Shown: positions 1 through 4,862 of the stretch, one piece after another
How the letters are laid out: every line of letters begins with the position of its first letter
How positions within the stretch are numbered: position 1 is the stretch's first letter
NCBI GenBank assembly: GCA_009692985.1
Contig: SHYF01000084.1
Coordinates: 1 to 7,080 of the forward strand
Source of the DNA: Dehalococcoidia bacterium
Lineage (GTDB): Bacteria > Chloroflexota > Dehalococcoidia > Lucifugimonadales > SHYF01
Direction of reading: 5' to 3'
Length of the DNA: 7,080 nucleotides
The notes under the pieces: generated by a model
What the model was told of the DNA's origin: nothing
The model's input: only the letters and a program-made list of their open reading frames with translations
Databases searched by the model: none
Translations under genes and position numbers: made by a program

Positions 1-133
1 GTCTTTTCCGTGGTTTTAATATCCATTGCCTGGCTACTTGCCTTTCTAGGACGGGAATCTATTCGTTTACCGAATGCCTGTTGGCCTTGGCCTCTAGCAT
101 GGAGTTGAAAAACTCTTTCGACCATCTCCCTGC

Positions 134-155
134 CCCCTTCCTGGCCAGGAAGGGG
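134..155. repeat. Perfect 22-bp palindrome (REP-like)
   Basis: The half-site CCCCTTCCTGG is followed directly by its exact reverse complement, centred between 144 and 145. A perfect 22-bp match with no central loop is unlikely by chance. It is the strongest member of a run of three inverted repeats ending at 209. Such clustered GC-rich palindromes resemble repetitive extragenic palindromes. From memory, similar elements are common between genes in Dehalococcoidia-like genomes, but the copy number in this genome cannot be seen from one window. There is no T-tract on either side, which argues against an intrinsic terminator. Confidence 0.6.
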
Positions 156-170
156 ATAAAGATTGGATCT

Positions 171-191
171 GGGGGACACCACCAGGCCCCC
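171..191. repeat. Inverted repeat GGGGG-N11-CCCCC
   Basis: Five G at 171-175 pair with five C at 187-191 across an 11-nt loop (176-186). This is the second of three stem-loops in the 134-209 cluster and probably part of the same repetitive element. Simple G and C runs can arise by chance, so this arm pair is weaker evidence than the 22-bp palindrome. Confidence 0.4.
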
Positions 192-198
192 GTCAATA

Positions 199-209
199 GG
201 GCTTCGCCC
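199..209. repeat. Short hairpin GGGC-TTC-GCCC
   Basis: A 4-bp stem with a TTC loop (GAA on the minus strand) lies 28-38 nt beyond the marR stop codon. Read on the minus strand it would be the first structure in the 3' end of the marR transcript. It is followed by TATTGACGGGGG rather than a U-run, so it is at best a transcript-end stabiliser or one unit of the repeat cluster. Confidence 0.35.
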
Positions 210-236
210 CTCTGAACACCCCTTTTCCGTAGCGTT

Positions 237-728
237 CTATTTGGACGCCGTGGTGGCGGGCTCCGCCCCGGGGTCAGCCCGCTGAAGCGCATCGCGCACC
301 AGTTCCATAGCCTCTTGCACCCTCGGAAGCTCATCCACTGAAAGGGGAGCCAGCCTCTCCTCCCAGCGGGAGCGGCGCTCCATCAGGAGGCGCTGGGCCA
401 ACTCCTTCCCCTGGCTGGTTAGAGCGCAAAGCACCGAACGCCGGTCATCAGGGTCTGTCCACCGTTCCACCAGCCCCTTCTCCACTAGCTGGTCCATTAG
501 GGCCGTGACCCGGGAGAATGAGATGGCCAGGGTGGAAGCCAGGTTGTTCATGCGCTGGATGCCCTTTTGCATGAGCAGGAAAACGACCCGTGCCTGCGGC
601 ATTGTGAGGTCCACGGTAAACCACTCCGGCGAGATAGCGTACGACCCGGAGCGCGCCACCTCTGTGAGTATATCCGCAACCCGGGCCAAGAGCTGTTCCT
701 TAGACTGCCGCGAACTGTCCCACTTCAC
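237..728 (-). CDS. MarR-family winged helix-turn-helix transcriptional regulator
   Basis: This is a predicted cytoplasmic dimeric DNA-binding repressor or activator of the MarR family, 163 aa, a usual length. The core is typical. TMPQARVVFLL (about residues 42-52) leads into the helix-turn-helix at about 56-85, with the recognition helix around SFSRVTALMDQL (70-81). The beta wing carries the family signature DPDDRRS (92-98), followed by LTSQGKEL. Helical flanks at both ends would form the dimer interface, and the last dozen residues are a low-complexity tail. The only cysteine is C101, so an OhrR-type N-terminal redox cysteine is absent. The ligand and targets cannot be deduced. Start choice: GTG at 728 is preceded by GGAGG with a 6-nt spacer. 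A TTG 16 codons upstream (776) lengthens the frame but lacks a comparable site and lies at or before the predicted transcription start. The gene is divergent from rpoB, so autoregulation through the shared region is plausible. Confidence 0.9.
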   Translation of the reverse strand: MKWDSSRQSKEQLLARVADILTEVARSGSYAISPEWFTVDLTMPQARVVFLLMQKGIQRMNNLASTLAISFSRVTALMDQLVEKGLVERWTDPDDRRSVLCALTSQGKELAQRLLMERRSRWEERLAPLSVDELPRVQEAMELVRDALQRADPGAEPATTASK

Positions 729-734
729 TTCAGC

Positions 735-739
735 CCTCC
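735..739 (-). promoter_or_regulatory. Shine-Dalgarno site of the MarR gene (decides the start)
   Basis: The minus strand reads TGGAGGG at 740-734. GGAGG is followed by 6 nt and then GTG at 728-726. This is a near-ideal site and fixes the start at the GTG rather than the upstream TTG. An 11-bp inverted repeat AGAAA-N-TTTCT at 740-750 abuts this site and could fold over it or serve as a protein site, but it is short. Confidence 0.75.
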
Positions 740-778
740 AGAAAGTTTCTACAGAATAGAATATTTCACTAAACAAGA

Positions 779-807
779 AAGCTACATCTTTGCCAGTGGG
801 TTGTCAA
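779..807 (-). promoter_or_regulatory. Candidate sigma-70 type promoter for the MarR gene
   Basis: On the minus strand a perfect TTGACA (807-802) is separated by 17 nt from TAGCTT (784-779), a weak -10 matching TATAAT at three of six positions. A start near 772 would give a leader of about 44 nt before the GTG. The -35 box is one arm of the inverted repeat shared with the rpoB promoter. The poor -10 suggests a weak or regulated promoter. Confidence 0.5.
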
Positions 808-841
808 TGGTGGTTGAGTATGTTTGGTGGTGTATTGACAA
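801..841. promoter_or_regulatory. Inverted repeat TTGTCAAT-N25-ATTGACAA spanning both divergent -35 boxes
   Basis: Arms 801-808 and 834-841 are perfect 8-bp reverse complements. Each arm contains one -35 hexamer: TGTCAA at 802-807 is the minus-strand TTGACA, and TTGACA at 835-840 serves rpoB. The 25 nt between them are free of C on the plus strand and contain TGGTGGT twice (808-814 and 825-831, 17 bp apart). The symmetry may simply reflect two consensus -35 boxes back to back. The repeated TGGTGGT makes this a reasonable place for a regulator such as the adjacent MarR protein to bind. No operator is proven. Confidence 0.4.
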
Positions 842-863
842 AGGATAGACGACCTGGTATATT
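835..863 (+). promoter_or_regulatory. Strong sigma-70 type promoter for rpoBC
   Basis: TTGACA (835-840) matches the -35 consensus exactly. After a 17-nt spacer comes TATATT (858-863), five of six matches to the -10 consensus. TGG at 855-857 supplies the extended -10 TGn element. Optimal spacing and near-consensus boxes fit the high expression expected of RNA polymerase genes. Transcription should begin near 869-871, leaving a leader of about 140 nt. Confidence 0.8.
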
Positions 864-869
864 TCAGTA

Positions 870-1007
870 CTGGTCTGATTATGTCCTCAAGGTTCATTGA
901 GTTATTCCACTGTTTAGAGCAAACTCCGCACCTTCTATTGTCTTTTTGCCTTCGTCCATAGGATGGAAGGCCATTTCTCTTTAGCTGCGCAAGGAGCGTG
1001 AAGCCGT
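870..1007 (+). other. Long 5' leader of the rpoBC transcript
   Basis: About 138 nt separate the predicted transcription start from the rpoB ATG. I see no convincing small open reading frame. At 955-967 TCCAT and ATGGA form a 5-bp stem with an AGG loop, which can be extended imperfectly by flanking CCTT (949-952) and AGG. It is followed by the pyrimidine-rich ATTTCTCTTTA (about 973-983). This could be a weak attenuator-like or mRNA-stability structure, but the stem is too short for a firm terminator call. It does not match any known riboswitch or ribosomal protein leader that I recognise. Confidence 0.4.
991..996 (+). promoter_or_regulatory. Shine-Dalgarno site of rpoB
   Basis: AAGGAG lies 11 nt before the ATG at 1008. 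The spacing is slightly long, but the rpoC site downstream uses the same AAGGAG with a 12-nt spacer, so it appears normal for this genome. Confidence 0.7.
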
Positions 1008-4000
1008 ATGGTTGCATTGTTTCCTTCTAACACCGTTGCCCTAACCCCAAGGCAGAAGTCCTACTCCCGTATCCCTCAGGTGCTGGATGTGCCCAACCTG
1101 ATACAAATACAGACCGCCTCATTTGAATGGTTCAAAGGGGAAGCGCTCAGAGAGCTGTTTCAAGAGGTCTCCCCCATCCAGGATTTCACCGGGGGTAAGT
1201 TTGAGCTTCACTTTCTGGAGCACGAGTTCCAGACTCCCAAGTACACCGAGTTGGAATGCCGCCGGCGCGAAAGCACCTTCTCCGCCCCATTATACGTCAT
1301 TGCGCGGCTGGATATTAAGGAGACTGGGGAGAAAAAGGAGCAGAAGCTTTTCCTTGGGGACATTCCCCAAATGACAGTTAATGGGACCTTTGTAATAAAC
1401 GGTGCGGAACGCGTGGTGGTCAGCCAACTGGTAAGGTCGCCTGGGGTCTACTTCACAGCAGAGGAAGATCCTGCCACCGGCCGTTCCCTTGGGTACGCCA
1501 AATTCATTCCATACCGGGGAGCCTGGCTGGAGTTTGAGACCAGCACCAGGGACGTGATCTCTGTGAAGGTGGACAGGAAGCGGAAGATCCCTGTGACCAC
1601 GCTGCTCCGGGCCATTGGACTGAAAACAAATGAGGAGTTGCTAGAAACATTTGCCGATGTGGACTCCAACACTGAACACAACTATATTCAGTCTACCTTG
1701 GACCGGGATACGGGGGTCAAGACACGAGAAGATGCCTTGCTGGAGTTCTACCGCCATTTGCGCCCCGGCGAGCCTCCCAGCCTTGAAAACGCTCGCAATC
1801 TTCTAGACAACCTGTTTTTCGCCGCTCGCCGGTATGACCTGGGCAGGGTGGGTCGCCACAAGCTGAACCGCCGTCTGAGCCTGGACATAGCCCCGAATAA
1901 CAGAGTCCTCACCCAGCAGGATATTGTGGCCGTGGTGAAGATGATCATCCAGATAAACAACGGGGAGCAGGGCGTGGATGACATTGACCACCTGGGCAAC
2001 CGCCGCGTGCGTGCCGTGGGAGAGCTTATCCAGAACCAGCTTAGAGTGGGTTTGCTGCGTATGGAGCGGGTGGTGAGGGAAAGAATGACCCTGGTTGACC
2101 CGGAGCAGGCTACCCCTAGCGCCCTGGTGAATGTCCGCCCCATAGTAGCGGCAGTGCGGGAGTTTTTTGGAGGCTCGCAGCTATCCCAGTTCATGGACCA
2201 GACCAACCCACTGGCTGAGCTGACCCATAAGCGGCGGCTCTCCGCCCTGGGCCCGGGAGGCCTTTCCCGCGAACGGGCCGGCTTTGACGTGCGTGACGTC
2301 CACCACTCCCACTATGGACGCATCTGCCCAATTGAGACACCCGAGGGGCCAAACATTGGCCTGCTTGGTTCCCTGGCCACCTTTGCCCGGACCAACGCAT
2401 TCGGATTCATAGAAACTCCCTACAGGAAGGTGCTCCACGAAATCCCCAACGACTACCCAGATCTTGAAGGGCGCACCCTGAGCGAAGCTGTGAAAGACGC
2501 CAAAGGCAAAATCATCGCCAGGGCAGGAACCGTCATATCAAAGAGAGCCGCGACCCAGATCCGTGCCCTGTCATCCACTACTGTACGCGTGAAGACGTTC
2601 GTATCTGCGGACATGGATGAGATCCATTATCTCTCCGCAGATGAAGAGGAGAAATACGTTATCGCCCAGGCCAACTCGTCCATAGATGACAAGAACCAGT
2701 TCCTTGGAGACCGGGCGGAGATAAGACAGGGCGAACGGTTTGCCATGGAGTCTCCAGACCAGGTGGACTACATGGACATATCCCCATTGCAGATTGTCAG
2801 CGTCTCCACAGCCTTGATCCCATTCCTGGAGCACGATGACGCAAACCGCGCCCTCATGGGTTCCAACATGCAGAGGCAAGCGGTGCCGCTGCTGCGCCCG
2901 GAGGCTCCCATAGTGGGCACCGGCATGGAGCGTCGAGTGGCGGTAGATTCGGGCCAGGTGTTGCTGGCCCAGTGTGATGGCATAGTTACCTCGGTATCCG
3001 GAGACCGAGTCGTAATCACGGACTCCGAAGGGATTGAGCACGACCATGCCCTTCTGAAGTACGTTCGCAGCAACCAGGGCACCTGTATCACTCAGCGCCC
3101 CATAGTCAGGAAGGGAGACGCCGTCCGTGAGAGGGACCCACTGGCCGATAGCTCATCCACAGACCACGGCCTTCTGGCCCTGGGACAGAACGCGCTGGTG
3201 GCTTTTATGAGCTGGGAGGGGTACAACTTCGAGGACGCCATCATCATAAGCGACCGCATGCTCCAGGAAGACAAGTTCACATCCATTCATATCGAAAAGT
3301 ACGAGTGCGACTCCAGGGACACCAAGCTGGGTCCAGAGGATATTACCCGGGACATTCCCAACGTGGGAGAGGACAGCATGCGTAACCTGGATGAGGAAGG
3401 TGTTATCCGAGTGGGGGCCGAGGTAGGCCCTGGCGACATCCTGGTGGGCAAGATCACACCCAAGGGTGAGACGGAGCTGACCGCCGAGGAGAAGCTGCTG
3501 CGGGCTATCTTCGGCGAGAAGGCCCGCGATGTGAAGGACTCCTCTCTGCGGGTCCCCCACGGAGAGCGCGGCAAGGTAATAGACGTCAGAGTCTTTACGC
3601 GAGAAAACAAGGACGAGCTACCCCCAGGCGTAAACAAACTGGTCCGGACATGGATAGCGCAGACCAGGAAGATATCCGAAGGGGACAAGATGGCTGGCCG
3701 CCACGGCAACAAGGGTGTCATCTCCCGCATCATGCCAGTGGAGGACATGCCATTCCTTCCAGATGGGACACCTGTGGACATCATACTCAACCCCATAGGC
3801 GTGCCTTCCAGGATGAATCTGGGCCAGGTGTTGGAGACCCACCTTGGATGGGCTGCCAAAACACTCGGTTTCTCGGCGGTTACACCTGTGTTCGATGGCG
3901 CCAAAGACCTGGGCATCGAGGACGCCCTGGCCCGGGCCTGGTTTGTCCGGCGATCCGGGGCAGAGAGCCATAGCGGCAACAAAAGCAACGGCGCTTACGA

Positions 4001-4757
4001 TGTCTCTCGAGTGCAGCAGTGGCTGGCGGAACGCGGGTACGATGCCGATGAGCTGTTTGCAGAAGACGCAATAGGCAAGGCCAGCGAGGCGTGTATCCGC
4101 ATATGGCTGAAGGAGGAGGCGCAGCTGGATACGAAGGATATGCCGGCAGAACAGGTTAGGGAACACGCCAGGCAATTGAATCAGGGACATGGCCAGGGAA
4201 AGAACGGCATACCCCCAATCTTCGGAAAGAGCGTACTGTACGATGGCCGCACGGGAGAACCTTTTGACCAACCGGTCACCGTGGGCCAAATCTATATGCT
4301 AAAGCTGATTCACCTGGTGGAGGACAAGATCCACGCCCGCTCCACCGGCCCGTACTCCCTTATTACGCAGCAGCCCCTGGGGGGCAAGGCCCAGTTTGGC
4401 GGCCAGCGCTTCGGAGAGATGGAGGTATGGGCACTGGAGGCATACAGCGCAGCCTATAACTTGCAGGAGATGCTCACTGTCAAGTCTGACGACGTGGTAG
4501 GCCGGGTGAAGGTGTACGAGTCCATCGTAAAGGGTGAGGACGTGGTCCAGCCTGGCATACCTGAATCTTTCCACGTTTTGCTCAAGGAGCTTCAAAGCCT
4601 AGGCCTTGCCGTGGAGCTTCTGAATGAAGCCGAAGAGAACGTAACCCTGACGCCCGAGGTTGAGGACCCCTGGCCTGTGGGACTGGCAGTACAGGCTGAG
4701 GCATCCTTGAAAGCGGTGGAACCACCACCGGAAGTCTCCGAACCCTTGGAAAAGTAA
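1008..4757 (+). CDS. rpoB: DNA-directed RNA polymerase subunit beta
   Basis: This is the complete 1249-aa beta subunit, which with beta' forms the catalytic cleft of bacterial RNA polymerase. Landmarks in order: [11 protein letters not shown] (122-132) and [11 protein letters not shown] (139-149) in the protrusion/lobe; the rifampicin region [16 protein letters not shown] (390-405) with D397, H407 and S412 equivalent to E. coli D516, H526 and S531; [10 protein letters not shown] (443-452); [10 protein letters not shown] with E742 and D743; [12 protein letters not shown] (892-903) with active-site lysines K894 and K902; and the C-terminal clamp motifs [13 protein letters not shown] and [12 protein letters not shown]. 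The rifampicin-region residues match those I recall for drug-sensitive Bacillus subtilis. Length is between the B. subtilis and E. coli proteins. It lacks the large E. coli insertions but has about 85-90 extra residues at 966-1076. Residues 1208-1249 are a Pro/Glu-rich tail. It is followed by rpoC after 105 nt and is not preceded by rplL. Confidence 0.98.
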   Translation: MVALFPSNTVALTPRQKSYSRIPQVLDVPNLIQIQTASFEWFKGEALRELFQEVSPIQDFTGGKFELHFLEHEFQTPKYTELECRRRESTFSAPLYVIARLDIKETGEKKEQKLFLGDIPQMTVNGTFVINGAERVVVSQLVRSPGVYFTAEEDPATGRSLGYAKFIPYRGAWLEFETSTRDVISVKVDRKRKIPVTTLLRAIGLKTNEELLETFADVDSNTEHNYIQSTLDRDTGVKTREDALLEFYRHLRPGEPPSLENARNLLDNLFFAARRYDLGRVGRHKLNRRLSLDIAPNNRVLTQQDIVAVVKMIIQINNGEQGVDDIDHLGNRRVRAVGELIQNQLRVGLLRMERVVRERMTLVDPEQATPSALVNVRPIVAAVREFFGGSQLSQFMDQTNPLAELTHKRRLSALGPGGLSRERAGFDVRDVHHSHYGRICPIETPEGPNIGLLGSLATFARTNAFGFIETPYRKVLHEIPNDYPDLEGRTLSEAVKDAKGKIIARAGTVISKRAATQIRALSSTTVRVKTFVSADMDEIHYLSADEEEKYVIAQANSSIDDKNQFLGDRAEIRQGERFAMESPDQVDYMDISPLQIVSVSTALIPFLEHDDANRALMGSNMQRQAVPLLRPEAPIVGTGMERRVAVDSGQVLLAQCDGIVTSVSGDRVVITDSEGIEHDHALLKYVRSNQGTCITQRPIVRKGDAVRERDPLADSSSTDHGLLALGQNALVAFMSWEGYNFEDAIIISDRMLQEDKFTSIHIEKYECDSRDTKLGPEDITRDIPNVGEDSMRNLDEEGVIRVGAEVGPGDILVGKITPKGETELTAEEKLLRAIFGEKARDVKDSSLRVPHGERGKVIDVRVFTRENKDELPPGVNKLVRTWIAQTRKISEGDKMAGRHGNKGVISRIMPVEDMPFLPDGTPVDIILNPIGVPSRMNLGQVLETHLGWAAKTLGFSAVTPVFDGAKDLGIEDALARAWFVRRSGAESHSGNKSNGAYDVSRVQQWLAERGYDADELFAEDAIGKASEACIRIWLKEEAQLDTKDMPAEQVREHARQLNQGHGQGKNGIPPIFGKSVLYDGRTGEPFDQPVTVGQIYMLKLIHLVEDKIHARSTGPYSLITQQPLGGKAQFGGQRFGEMEVWALEAYSAAYNLQEMLTVKSDDVVGRVKVYESIVKGEDVVQPGIPESFHVLLKELQSLGLAVELLNEAEENVTLTPEVEDPWPVGLAVQAEASLKAVEPPPEVSEPLEK
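3903..4235 (+). other. Lineage-type insertion in RpoB between PVFDGA and LYDGRTGE
   Basis: Residues 966-1076 of beta sit between two highly conserved blocks. B. subtilis has only about 21-24 residues here, while this protein has about 111. The insert is mostly charged and helical in character. It contains the run [10 protein letters not shown], then a polar Gly/Ser/Asn patch, then [17 protein letters not shown], then a second helical part with [10 protein letters not shown]. Thermus beta also carries an insertion at this place, and from memory Chloroflexota proteins have one with similar motifs (ALARxW, WL..RGYD, RIWLEE). It therefore looks inherited and lineage-specific rather than a new fusion. 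The frame is uninterrupted through it. Confidence 0.65.
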
Positions 4758-4862
4758 CGGGTCCGGCAGAGCGGCGGCCCCATGGGGCAATCGCCTTGGG
4801 AAACGCCCTGGCCCAATTGCGTCCTGGAAAATCCAGCAACAGTCAAGGAGACCAAGAGTAGC
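4758..4862 (+). other. rpoB-rpoC intergenic spacer with a palindrome and a hairpin
   Basis: The 105-nt spacer contains a perfect 12-bp palindrome GCCCCATGGGGC (4777-4788) and a small perfect hairpin CTGGA-AAA-TCCAG (4824-4836) just before the rpoC ribosome binding site. Neither is followed by a T-run, so they are unlikely to terminate transcription. They may be RNA processing or stability structures, or have no function. No promoter with both boxes is evident, which supports co-transcription of rpoC from the rpoB promoter. Confidence 0.45.
4845..4850 (+). promoter_or_regulatory. Shine-Dalgarno site of rpoC
   Basis: AAGGAG ends 12 nt before the ATG at 4863. It is the same hexamer used by rpoB, and it lies nine nucleotides downstream of the small hairpin at 4824-4836, so the hairpin should not block it. 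Confidence 0.65.

Larger units (their letters stand above)
1..236. other. Intergenic region without a convincing gene, carrying inverted repeats
   Basis: No reading frame here has recognisable protein character. Two plus-strand frames are open from the left edge, one to a stop at 106-108 and the other to a stop near 213, but both are short and their translations cross the palindromes listed separately. On the minus strand a frame starting inside the marR coding region runs leftward to about position 59 and is most likely spurious. Positions 61-75 form a small hairpin (ATTCG, 5-nt loop, CGAAT). The right half (134-209) is a cluster of three inverted repeats. The region lies downstream of the marR stop, but none of the hairpins is followed by a T-run in either direction, so no intrinsic terminator can be called. 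Confidence 0.6.

Noticed and set aside
1..26. Minus-strand ATG at 26-24 with an open frame to the left edge (MDIKTTEK...)
   Set aside because: Only eight codons are visible and there is no good ribosome binding site at proper distance. It could be the start of a gene to the left, but the sequence does not support a call.
1..108. Plus-strand frame open from the edge with a hydrophobic stretch (VFSVVLISIAWLLAFLG) that could be the C-terminus of a membrane protein
   Set aside because: Only 35 codons, followed by a low-confidence tail with several Trp and Pro. A chance open frame cannot be excluded without upstream sequence.
199..209. Intrinsic terminator for the MarR gene
   Set aside because: The stem is only 4 bp and no U-run follows it on the minus strand.
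59..334. Minus-strand 91-codon open frame overlapping the end of the MarR gene
   Set aside because: It runs through the three palindromes and is antiphase with the clear MarR gene. The translation has no domain character and is best explained as a repeat-derived spurious frame.
758..763. TATTCT as an alternative -10 box for the MarR gene
   Set aside because: It matches TATAAT at four of six positions, but no -35-like sequence lies 16-18 nt upstream of it.
505..848. Two plus-strand open frames opposite the MarR gene
   Set aside because: They are antisense shadows of a well-supported MarR coding region and have no recognisable domain.
938..964. Possible second rpoB promoter TTGTCT-N15-TAGGAT
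   Set aside because: Both boxes match at only four of six positions and the spacer is too short. The promoter at 835-863 is far better.
3287..3988. Long minus-strand open frame (233 codons) antisense to rpoB, with others at 3618-4289 and 2571-3047
   Set aside because: They lie entirely opposite strongly conserved rpoB codons and have compositions expected of antisense frames (rich in Ser, Arg, Pro or His). No domain is recognisable.
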